Source of the DNA: Bostrychus sinensis
Lineage: Eukaryota; Chordata; Actinopteri; Gobiiformes; Eleotridae
Assembly (NCBI GenBank): GCA_020698575.1
Contig: CM036252.1
Coordinates: forward strand, 7,949,178 to 8,013,177
DNA: 64,000 nt
Reading direction: 5' to 3'
A program made the translations under genes and the position numbers. The notes under the pieces were generated by a model. The model made no database searches and had not been told where the DNA came from. It saw only the letters and a list, made by a program, of their open reading frames with translations. Positions 51,804 to 62,190 of this stretch are shown here, in pieces. Numbering within the stretch: the first letter of the stretch is position 1; each line of letters starts with the position of its first letter.

Positions 51804-52458
51804 TACCATATTTTCCGCACTATAAGGCGCACCTAAAAGCCTTTAATTTTCTCAAAAACCGACAGTGCGCCTTATAATCCGATGCGCCTTATATATGGAT
51901 CATTGTTGGTTAATTATGGCTACAGTATTCAGGGGGCATCGCCGAAGTGACAGCGGTCAAAACGATAAAGGGGAATTCCAGTCCCAGCTGTTCATGTGTG
52001 CCATAGGCGTGTTTATGGATCCTGCCGCAAAAGAACAAGGAGGCGTGGCCTTTGCTTCATCTCAGTAGAAGAGTTGCGATATTGAGGGGACAGAAAACTG
52101 AGCGCTCGAACGCTGTTCATGTAGCTTTGAACTGTGACAAATGGAGTTGGAAATACATTGTTTTCAATGAGGGCAGCACAAATAAGAGCTACCGGTACGT
52201 ACGCTACCGTGTTGTGAATGCACTAACTTGTTTTGGGAGTGAACGGAGTTGTAAGAACGCTGGTTTGTATTCTATTAATAAAGTTTGACTGACTGACTTA
52301 TCTGACTGTTTTATTGACATTCCCTTTAGCGCAGCGCCATCTAGTGGATGCGCCTTATAATGCGGTGCGCCCTATATATGAAAACAGTTTTAAAATAGGC
52401 CATTCATTGAAGGTGCGGCTTATAATCCGATGTGCCTTATAGTGCGGAAAATACGGTA
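51804..52458. mobile_element. TACCATATTTTCCGCACTAT element (variant end family)
   Basis: The ends TACCATATTTTCCGCACTAT and ATAGTGCGGAAAATACGGTA are followed inward by AAGGCGCACC and GCGCCTTATA. It is related to but distinct from the ACTATAAGTCGC elements at 30836, 36393 and 40362. The interior ends with AATAAAGTTTGACTGACTGA, a retroposon-like tail. Confidence 0.8.
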
Positions 52459-52687
52459 GATTATCTCTTCATCATGGCGCCTGTTATTGGGTGAGATATA
52501 TCAGGTAGAGGTTGACCAATATTAGTTTTTCTATGGCTGATGCTGATAGGATTAAATAAAAAAATAAACACTGCAGATTTTTTGACTGATATGCAGGACC
52601 GATTTTCTTAATTATATGAAAGAAATGAATATAATATAGTCATTTGTTTTAGTAATGCTTATTAAAATGTAAACAAATGTGTTAGAA

Positions 52688-53230
52688 TTGGACAGAGAGA
52701 ACAGTTAAAGATTATTTTTTAAAGGCAATCTAAGTCAAACTTGCCATGCAGATAGAGTTTGGGGAGAGCTACAAAATGCATTTGGATTTTTTTTTGTTCT
52801 ACAAGGCATTATGCCAGAGAAACAAGGAAAACCTTTTTATTGCCATTTTGAGCTTTTAGATAAAGCGATTTTTGATGTTTCATGTGAAATGCAGTGTAAG
52901 ATGTCCAAACTGCTAAAAGATGGTTGGGGACGCTCTGAGCTTCTCAGGACTTCCCAAAGCATCTTAAGCCCAAATTTCACAGATATTTTGCAGGGATGCC
53001 GCAATGGCCTCTAATGGAATGACAGTGAGAACAGTTAAAGATGATTTAAGTCAATCACAATCAAACTTGCTGTACATTATGAATTTTTGTTCTGCGTTCT
53101 ACAAATCTTTTTATTGCTCTTTTGAGCTTTTCAGGCTGAAATAAAGCGTTTTTGGATTCTTTCTATGAACTGCAGAGTAAGAGTTCCAAGTGCTACAAGA
53201 TGGTTGGGGAAGCTGGGGTCCTTCAGTCAC
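52688..53230 (+). repeat. diverged direct duplication, about 330-bp period
   Basis: Segments from 52688 and 53020 share GAGAACAGTTAAAGAT, TTTTTATTGC, TTTTGAGCTTTT and AAGATGGTTGGGGA in the same order. This is an old tandem duplication of unknown sequence. No coding support. Confidence 0.7.
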
Positions 53231-53436
53231 ATGGTTGCTCAAAATACTGCATTAACATGCAAGAATCGGCCGATATTTCAGTCCGTCGATATATATCAGA
53301 CTGCAAGTGAACCTTTTGTCCCCAGAGTTGATGCGTTAGAAGCAGGAAAAATGGGCAAGAGGAAGGATTTGATTGAGTTTAACAAGGGCCATAGTGTGCC
53401 AACTACAGACGACTGGGTCAGAGCACTGGTCAGTAT

Positions 53437-53886
53437 TAGGGCTGCACAATATATCGCAAAATTATCGTTATCGCAATATCAGCAAACGCAATATCTGTAT
53501 CGCAAGAATCTAAATATATCTCAAAAACACTGTGGTCTTCCATCTGACAGAGATTTACACTGAAGAATCATTTTCCACCACAGCCTTAAAAGAACATGTG
53601 TTGTGACTAAATAAAAATGTTTAAAAAGTCCAGTTTTAGTGGTAATTTAATTAATTTAGTCACAGCTTAGCCTTGTTTTATTCCTGGTTTAGTCTGTGTT
53701 AAGTTTTGATTTTGTCGCTGTTTTGACTTGTAAATACAGGAACTTACATTTTTGTGAAATGTAGTGAATTTAACTTACTATGTTCCAAAAGTAGGCTCTA
53801 TTTTCAAATATCGCAATAATATCGTTATCGCAATTATCAGCATAGTTATCGAATATCACATGTTTTCTTCATATCGTGCAGCCCTA
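53437..53886 (-). mobile_element. hAT MITE with GTCAGTAT target duplication
   Basis: TAGGGCTGCACAATATATCG to ATATCGTGCAGCCCTA, 450 bp. Perfect 8-bp GTCAGTAT on both sides (53429-53436, 53887-53894). Fully non-coding. Confidence 0.93.
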
Positions 53887-54490
53887 GTCAGTATCCATTC
53901 ATAACGCTGGTTCTGGTAGAAATTTTGTTGAGTATAGGGCTGCATATTGGGTAGATGGTCATAACACAACATTATGGCCACCAATATTAAATCCCACATC
54001 ATCCATGGCACTGGATAAGCGTTAGACAGCCCAAGGTTTGTGTTCAGTTCATAGCTCTACACAAAACTTCTTCATTAAACTCTAAGCATTTTTCCCACCC
54101 TTGAACATTTAAGAATCATACTGTCCTTTTTCTCTTCTATTCACACTTTGTCATAATTTCCCAGGCCTCCCTCTGCCCTCTTCTACGTTTGTCCCAGTGT
54201 TTGACGTCAGCCGTGATGCAGGTCGCTCCACTCAAACCTGAAGTGTCTTGCGGAATTCTTTCTGTGTTCTTTCTTTAGAGTGTAAAGTGTAGGAATGAAT
54301 GGATAAGTGAATATAGGCCCGACAAGTGCCTTAAAAACGGTCTGAAAACCAACACTAACGAGAAGCGCCCGGCTAACGCAGCACTGAATCGTTTGACGTA
54401 GAAATGACGTACGGACTTCTACTTGAGGGTCCGGCCACAAAATGCATTTTATTCCATCCCTTTCTGTGGATGTCCAATTATGTAGTCATA

Positions 54491-56179
54491 TGCAAACGTT
54501 TGGGAACCCCTCTGAGGTTGCATAATAATTTACTCTGTCTTCACAAAAAAGATCACAGAAGTACGTCATTAATTTTCAAGGAACATCTGAGTTCAAGGGT
54601 GTTTTCCTAACAACAGTTTTTAGTGTAGCAGTATTTAGGTGAATGAAATTAAATGAAATATGAAAAAATGCCTGTGCAAAAGTTTGGGCACCCTTTGATT
54701 TAAATGTATGTAACTTCTCAAAATGGATTACTTGCAACACAAAAAGTTGTTAGATTAGTTAGTTAAGCTTTAAACTTCATAGACCGGTGCATTTAATAAT
54801 GAGAAAAGGTATTTAAGGTGGTAATCAGGAAATGGAAGGACACAGGGAAAGTTGATGTTAAGGCCAGATGTGGCAGGCCAAGAAAAATACCAGAGAGGTA
54901 TAGGCAAGGTGAGAGTGGTTAAAGACAACCCACAGATCACCTCCAAAGACCTACAAGATCATCCTGCTGCAGTGTTCTTCTAAATTATTTTACTAACACC
55001 AAGTTTAGAATCACTGGACTATGATAATACTAGCTACATACCAGTGTCTGGCCTCTGACTTTGTGAGTCAGTTACACATTTACTTCTTTAGGTACACACC
55101 TCTAACATCTCAAATCATACTCTACTCAACTCTTGTCTCAAAAGGGAGCCTGATTTTCAGTTGACAGGGACATTCACAACACACAGCAAATAAAATCATG
55201 GGAACAATAGCACACAACTTGGATAAAAAGTCTCACCATTTAATCAGCATGAATAAATGCCTTTCAGTTAAGTAAGTATGTAAAAAGTATTTCTTAAAGA
55301 AACAAATCAAAGCCGGTACAGAGTAAAGCCAGATTCACACTGAATGCATGTGCTGTACGTCTCTGGTGCAGTTTTCTGACGGACTCCAATTCACAGCGAG
55401 TGCGTTGCGTGTGCGGCGCGACCAGAGCCAGCTGGAGACCTTGAGTTCACAGGAGAGGAGCGAGTTTATGCTGGAAGTTATGAGTTCACGCGATAATAAC
55501 CATGTATACAGAGAACTGCAGGTAAAAAGTATGGGAAAAAGCCACCTTTGCCTCTGACCATGATCTCCTGTTCATTTATTTGGCGATTTAACCATGGTTG
55601 AAGCCCAAAAGTCACAGAAATATATACTTCACTCCTGGGTAAGGGCGCTATGTACATAAATACTTAAATTTTAAATGTCATGTCTGACCCCGTGTCCTCA
55701 GTTAAGACGTAATGTTTACAGCGATGTGAGCGAGAGGCTGCACAAGAGTTTTTATTTTGAAATTTACTGGATCCTCTTCACTGGACCCGGGTCTGACTTC
55801 CTGTCTGGCTCCATCTGCTCTGTTCAACTTTACACCTGACAGATCTGGCATCCGGCAAAAATAGACTTGATACGTATTTCTGACGGAGCATTGGACACGC
55901 AGCCGGTGTGAACTCACGCATTGACTTGTATTGCGTCTATTTCTTGTGGGAGTCGTACGGGACACGTAACGGATTCAGTGTGAACTGGGCTTAATGTAGA
56001 GTGCTTCAAAAACCTTCAGCCAAGTCAAGAATTGTGCTTCAGTAAGTTGTTTAAATTTTACACAAAGATTTGTGCCTCATGTTTTAAATTTTGTTCATTT
56101 CAGTTTTCTTCCACTTAGCAGCTATGGGCCTGAGACAGTAAGGGTGTGGGCCTGGGCCTGGGGTGCCCAAACTTTTGCC
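54491..56179 (+). mobile_element. degraded Tc1-like element, GCAAAAGTTTGGGCACCC family
   Basis: Left end TGCAAACGTTTGGGAACCCC and right end GGGGTGCCCAAACTTTTGCC are inverted. An internal copy of the end lies at 54674 (GTGCAAAAGTTTGGGCACCC), as is usual for this family. 54826-54960 keeps decayed transposase reading (IRKWKDTGKVDVKARCGRPR and KIPERYR). The rest is replaced or interrupted by the MITE at 55327. Confidence 0.75.
55327..55991. mobile_element. PIF/Harbinger-like MITE with TAA target duplication
   Basis: AGCCAGATTCACACTGAATG and, inverted, TTCAGTGTGAACTGGGCT. TAA flanks both sides (55324-55326, 55992-55994), the 3-bp TWA target typical of Harbinger. Inserted inside the Tc1-like element. 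Confidence 0.75.
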
Positions 56180-56336
56180 CTGAAAGGGTCAATGTGTTAG
56201 TACCATAATCTGTAATGAGATAAAATGGATGTGGGAAAAAAGGATACATTTTGTAGACTACCTACCAAGCACTGACAGTGATTCTAATCTTGTCTTTTCA
56301 GTGCACAACACAGTTAAAGTAGATATCCCTTACAAT

Positions 56337-56600
56337 GGTGGCAGTAGCTCAGTTGGCAGATCCGTTTGTCCACCAACTAGAAGGTTGGTGGTTCAAAATC
56401 CACTCCCACCGTTGCATAGTGTCATTGTCCTTGGGCAAGACACTTAACCCACCTTGTCTCCAGTGTCTGCGTACACCGGTGTATGAATGTGTGAGTCCTT
56501 GTGAGTGTGAATGGGTGAATGTTTCCCATGGATGTAAGCAGATATATGAATGAGACCTTTCACCATTTATGAATCACCCTGACTCTGGACAGTGACACAC
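56337..56600 (+). repeat. tRNA-derived SINE
   Basis: GTGGCAGTAGCTCAGTTGGC (A box) and GAAGGTTGGTGGTTCAAAAT (B box), followed by CCTTGGGCAAGACACTTAAC and TGTGAATGGGTGAATG body. It is a pol III-type retroposon. The anticodon arm does not form a normal tRNA. Confidence 0.8.
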
Positions 56601-56738
56601 ACGACTGACAAATATTCACTTCCGCATTCATACACTTGGGACTCACCAGTTCACATTAATAGAGAATTTTGAAGGAAAAAACATTTTGAAGCTTGTTTAA
56701 AGTTTGCTGCCCAACATTTAGACAAACCTGTGAAATAC

Positions 56739-57107
56739 TCAGCATGCTTTTTCTTCAGCAGTAAAGTCAACTTGCAGGCAGTTGAGTGCATTACTCATTG
56801 TTTTCTTTGAGACAATTGTACATGCTAATTCTAGGTCTTCTTGAAGCTCTCCACAACTGGTCCTTGACTCTTGGGCAACTCTTCTGTCAGTCCTTATCAC
56901 TGCTCTGTCAGAAATTGTTCGAGGAGCACCAGGTCGTGGCCGGTTTATGGTAAATTTAAGTCTTTTCCGCTTCTGGATCACAGCCCCAACAGTGCTCACT
57001 GGAACATTCAGAGATTTAGAAATCCTTCCTTGACCCATGCCATCAGCCTGTTCTGCAAAAGTAGGGTTAAAGCAGAAGCCTTTGGAGAGCTCTTTGCTTT
57101 TATCCAT
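56739..57107 (-). pseudogene. Tc1-like transposase N-terminal fragment
   Basis: 123 open codons on the minus strand. MDKSKELSKGF is followed by GRISKSLNVPVSTVGAVIQK (helix-turn-helix), INRPRPGAPRTISDRAV (GRPR-type AT-hook/linker) and SRTSCGELQEDLELA. This is the DNA-binding half of a Tc1-family transposase. The DDE catalytic half is absent. Confidence 0.85.
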
Positions 57108-57336
57108 TGAGATGTTTCCTGTGTGACGTCTTTGTAAAGAGACACCTTTAATTTGTCAGACCAGAGGCAGGATTGTTTTCTGATCACAGAGATTTCAGGT
57201 GGTGTCTTTTTTCTTCTTCCTTTCTTCTTGTGTTCATACTTTTTACCTTGTGTTGTTACATTTTATGACATAAAACTCAATTTCTTAATGTATTTGTTTG
57301 GTTTCTTTTGTGTGTATGGATTAATTCGGTTGTTAC

Positions 57337-58035
57337 TAGGGATGCACCGATACCATGTCCAAGTACTCATACTCGTATTCATAAAAGTGTCCCGATACCA
57401 CTTTACAGCACTGTCACGTGACATTCCCCTCTCAGCTGAGCAGTGAGGGACGTGTAGAAGGATTTAGAAGTGAACTGTACAGAGATAAAAGCAAAGCTGA
57501 GTCTACATTCTGCTCAACCAGACATCCCAAATCATACGTGAGTCCTAAAACTTAAGCAGTTGTCCTTTTGTCGTCCTTTTGTTGTCCTAATTGTCCCGAA
57601 AACGATACCAGCGTGGAGTCTGAAGCAGTTGTTGTCTGATAAAACATAAGAAGTACTGTTGCTAATTGTGTTAGCTGCTGTAGGTCTTGGCAAATCTCCG
57701 CTGGTTATGCGCAGATGCTCAATCTTAAATCTTAAAAATGATTAGAGCGACTGAATAGAGGAGAATCTAAGCTTTCGAATAAGGTATAACATGTCCACAC
57801 TGAGCAAAGTTGGCCATGGTTAGTTGTGTTCAAACCACTCTGTTGTAAAAATAACAGAGCGGGGATAGACGGCAAAAAGACGACACAGTATGGGATGAAT
57901 GAGATACAGCAGTGTGACTGTATAAACTATAAAGTAACCCCTATATAAGTACTCGTATCGGTACTCGGTATCGGCGAGTACTCAAATGGAAGTACTCGTA
58001 TTGGTTTGAAAAAAAGTGGTGTCGGTGCATCCCTA
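57337..58035. mobile_element. hAT element with GTTGTTAC target duplication
   Basis: TAGGGATGCACCGATACCAT and, inverted, GGTGTCGGTGCATCCCTA. Perfect 8-bp GTTGTTAC at 57329-57336 and 58036-58043. Interior 699 bp with GTACTCGTATCGGTACTCGG subterminal repeats and no transposase. Confidence 0.93.
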
Positions 58036-59537
58036 GTTGTTACCGACATCTGGTGAACATTTCATGTCAGTAGCACCTTTAGAAATAAATGGTTAGTCCA
58101 ATGTTAGTAATGCTTTTTCTAAATAAAGATTTTCTAAAGGGGCACCATGTTTTTTTTAATCATGTTTTGTCCATTTCACGCTTATTAAAGTGGTACTTTC
58201 CCTGTTGTTTGCACGCCGCCGTGTGACTCATTAATAGTGAATGTATGGGCACCAGATCAAACATACCATTGTACTCTTCCACTATCTACAGGATTGTTCT
58301 GTTGTCTTCCTGGTCGGTTCATATCCTCACCAGTTTTTCTCATTAACAAAGTCATTAACGGCACAAAAACCCCTCGACTCTTGTGGGCCCATGACGCATT
58401 TTGAAGGCAGCGTTGGACAGATGAAAGTGCCAACGCTACGTGCCGATTGTTGTGCACGAAGGAAGTGGTGGCGGCGGTGAAAATAGCTAGAGAAAAAATG
58501 AATGGGCGTGAATGGAATGAGCTTTGATCTAAAAAACTAATGAAGCTTTCCCATAGATTTTGGAGCCAAGGAAAAACTGTTTTAAGCATTAAGTGAAGAA
58601 CAAGGCAGAGAGTTGAAAGCTGGTATGTGCCCCGCTATGTTGGGTTCACGGTCAGGTTAAGGTCAGGGAGCTGGTCGTTGCGAGGTTAGCCAGTGTTAGC
58701 TACTTATGCTAACGGCCATAAAAGTAAAGCTTTTCCAGGGTTTCCCACAGAGTTGGTGCTTGGTAATGATTGGTACTTGCATTAGTTGAGTTTATTAGCA
58801 TTTATGACCACAAACAAATCAAGTTGACCTTTTGTATAGCTCCCTCTCTTTTCAACAAAGGCTAAAATGTAGTGCTGCACAATATGGCTAAAAATGTACA
58901 TCATGGTATTATTGCGGTATAACGGTTTATCATCTTCAGCGTTTCAGTAACACATTTATTCAGATTTGAAGGCCATCTACCCCATTCTTTTTTTACGAGG
59001 GAGCAAAATAAAAACAAATATTTAAAGTTTTTAGAGCAGAAATGAATGGTTGTTGTTTATATAATTGATACAATTTACTATGAATTAATATGACCCAGAT
59101 GTGAGTCAGCTGTAGTTACTGCAGTGAAGTTATTACAGTAGGATTTGTGGTGATTGATGGATTAAATCTGAGCAAACTATTGTGGTCCTCCGCATTTCTG
59201 TCCATACCAGCATAACATCAAAATTAAGAAATGTAAACTGCATAGCCTTTAAAGTATATGCCAATTGTTAAATAAAACTGCTAAATGTTGGAGCACTTGC
59301 TTATGCTTTCTAACCAGGCTTTGATATTACTATTATATTCCATGTGGTCGATTGGTTTCAGTTTCCAAAATCGTCTTGTTAGTTCATAATTGGCGATCCT
59401 TGGTGGCTAACGCTGATTCCTCCATTAAAAATGAATTATCTTCCTGTACCATACTTTGGAACATAGATGTTTTGTTTTCAAAACACTAGACGGGTCTCTT
59501 CAAAGGGGTAATTCCGAAAGTTAAGTAGTATTATAAA
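58036..59537. other. intron 6 sequence without recognised genes
   Basis: GTGCTGCACAATATGGCTAA (58872) is a short hAT-end-like fragment. ORFs at 58241-58589 overlap on both strands and have no known domain. Confidence 0.45.
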
Positions 59538-59987
59538 TATGGCCGCACGATATGGAGAAAACATGCGATATTCGATAACTATGTTGAAAATTGCGATAAC
59601 GATATTATTGCGATATTTGAAAATAAAGCCTACTTTTCAAACATAGTAAGTTAAGTTCATTACATTTCACAAAAATGTAAGTTCCTGTATTTACAAGTCA
59701 AAACAGCGACAAAATCAAAACTTAACACAGACTGAACCAGGAATAAAACAAGGCTAAGCTGTGACTAAATTAATCAAATTACCACTAAAACTGGACTTTT
59801 TAAACATTTTTATTTAGTCACAACACATGTTCTTTTAAGGCTCTGGTGGAAAATGATTCTTCAGTGTAAATCTCTGTCAGATGGAAGACCACAGCGTTAT
59901 TGCCATATATTTAGATTCTTCTGATACAGATATTGCGTTTGCTGATATTGCGATAACGATAATTTTGCGATATATTGTGCAGCCCTA
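59538..59987 (+). mobile_element. hAT MITE with ATTATAAA target duplication
   Basis: TATGGCCGCACGATATGG to TATTGTGCAGCCCTA, 450 bp. Perfect 8-bp ATTATAAA at 59530-59537 and 59988-59995. Same family as 26223, 37550 and 53437. Confidence 0.93.
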
Positions 59988-61059
59988 ATTATAAAACCTA
60001 TAATTCCTTTAAAAGTCCAGTTGGACCAAGCTCTGGTTTTCCAACATAGCGATAGTTTAACTATTTGTACTACCATAATCTCAAAATTAACCTAAATGGA
60101 CATTGGTCTTGAATGTTCAAGATAAAAATGGGTAACTTCTATTCTAAAGGGTGCTGGGTTTATATTATATCACTAGTCATGTCAGACCCTCTTGTCATAG
60201 TTACGATTGTGAGGAATTATGTGCTGCGAGATGAGTTTTTAGGTCAACAGGTACTATCACTCCATATGTGAGAAACAAGTATGGGCTTAGATCTTAGTTA
60301 GATCTTACATGCTGATCCAGTTTTAGTTCATCTTCCACTTCCATCGTCGTCTCTTTATCAGGTTTTTACATGGAATGACCCACCTTCGCCATTTCTCTGG
60401 CCTCGGGACTGGCACACAGAGCAAACTGGCTTGCTCTGCGGCTAAATTTTTGTCTTTTTTGCTTTGTTTGTTGTTTTTTCTGAATGGGGCCTCCCAAGTA
60501 ACTGACTCATGAACAGGTCTAGCCAGATTTACTGACAATGACTTGGAAATAGTGTTTTAACAATGAAGATGTTTTTACTGTGTTTCCAGGCAGCATTTCC
60601 TTTTGCAACACCAACAATGGTCTTCAGGGGAAATAGGTGCTTTCCATAATAAGAAGTTCTCCCCAAAGACGCGACTTACAGGAGACAGACTTTGGTTAAT
60701 AATAGTTTTTTTTCCCTTGGAAGGGTTTTCTATTTTGTTTCCTATATAGCTACAGTTGTTAATTGCAATGGAAGTATTTTCATTCACTTAGATACAACAC
60801 AAGTGTTCAGAACAATGCAGTATAAATTTGGCAAGTGTTTCCTATTGATGCTTGAAATGATTGAAAATGACCCAATTAAAAGTATTGTTTTTCAGTTTTT
60901 GTGTTTTATCTTATGGCAAAATATTGGACTGAAAAAGAAACATTGAAGACTATGATTTTAATGTAGATGGATATTATTACAATGCTATGTGCAATTAGTT
61001 TTCTGTTGGCGACATTGCAGTTTGTGGTTCCACACCAAGTCAATTTTGCCCATTTTGCG
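59988..61059. other. intron 6 sequence without recognised features
   Basis: No exon or repeat recognised. An 84-codon ORF at 60692 is AT-rich and has no known domain. Confidence 0.4.
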
Positions 61060-61560
61060 GGGATATATTCTGCAAAATTAACTTTTCTGAGCTTTCTCCC
61101 ATGTTTTAATGTTATTCACTCATCAGAAACAGACCTGGAGTTGTGTTTTGTTTTGTTCACACCTGTTTGAGTAATTCTGTATTCTCTGTTGCTGAGTTTC
61201 TGAGACCTCTGTTCCACGAAGCTCCACCTCTACCACAAAGCCCCGCCCACTCCAGGAAGCGCTGACCAATCAACAACAAGCCCTCTACATCCAGTCTGCT
61301 CTCAATTATTTATCCAAAAAATGGCGCACAGCTGTTTCCACTGATTCCTCACAGACATTTTTTATTTTGTAGTACAGTGGCATCACACAAGTTTAAGTAT
61401 AGTGCTGTTTTTCTTTATGTTCAAAAGACAGCAACACTCTGCTTCACCTTCACCTGTTTCTCCATGACACCAGTTGATTACTTATTAAAAACAATCTCTT
61501 TTAGTTATATAATGTTTCTAAAGACTGTAAAATGTGCTGCTGTTCTAGGGGAGACCGAGA
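61060..61560 (+). repeat. dispersed repeat, copy 3 of the family at 3190
   Basis: Shares ACTTTTCTGAGCTTTCTCCC, CAGACCTGGAGTTGTGTTTT and the following CACAGACATTTTTTATTTTG with 3200-3345. It carries about 200 bp (GTTCCACGAAGCTCCACC and onwards) missing from copy 1. Confidence 0.65.
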
Positions 61561-61779
61561 CTGGTTAAAAAATTTAAATAAAAGCAGAATATATCCCCAT
61601 AAAATATAATTATAAAGACTTTTATGCAAAAATGGATGTCTGTCAGTTTGTGTCTCTAAGCATCACCCTTGCGACTAACTGGCCATTGTTCATGGGTGTA
61701 CCTCGTCTAAGGCCCAAAGTTGCTGCAACAAATGTCTGATTTTCTAGGAAGGATTATGATTTTGCAATATAATTATAAG

Positions 61780-61831
61780 CTCTACTCTGCTACTGCTACT
61801 GCTACTGCTACTACTACTACTACTACTACTA
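61780..61831. repeat. (CTG/CTA)n microsatellite
   Basis: CTACTG units passing into pure CTA, immediately before the next minisatellite. Confidence 0.95.
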
Positions 61832-61842
61832 GATCAAGACAA

Positions 61843-62190
61843 GACCGAGACTTTTGAGGTTCAAGACCGAGACTTTTGAGGTTCAAGACCGAGACTTTGG
61901 AGGTTCAAGACCGAGACTTTGGAGGTTCAAGACCGAGACTTTGGAGGTTCAAGACCGAGACTTTGGAGGTTCAAGACCGAGACTTTGGAGGTTCAAGACC
62001 GAGACTTTGGAGGTTCAAGACCGAGACTTTGGAGGTTCAAGACCGAGACTTTGGAGGTTCAAGACTGAGACTTTGGAGGTTTAAGACCGAGACTTTGGAG
62101 GTTCAAGACCGAGACTTTGGAGGTTCAAGACCGAGACTTTGGAGGTTCAAGACCGAGACTTTGGAGGTTCAAGACCGAGACTTTTAAGGA
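61843..62190. repeat. 22-bp minisatellite
   Basis: About 16 copies of GACCGAGACTTTGGAGGTTC plus AA. Very homogeneous: the central units are nearly identical and the first two have TTTTGAGG. Translated ORFs (QDRDFGGSRPRLWRFKTETL) are artefacts of an open 22-mer. Confidence 0.95.

Noticed and set aside
56337..56410. Functional tRNA gene
   Set aside because: The tRNA-like head continues into a SINE body with CCTTGGGCAAGACAC; the anticodon arm is not regular.
61854..62187. Two repeated-peptide ORFs (QDRDFGGSRPRLWRF type)
   Set aside because: Artefact of the 22-bp minisatellite, open in more than one frame.
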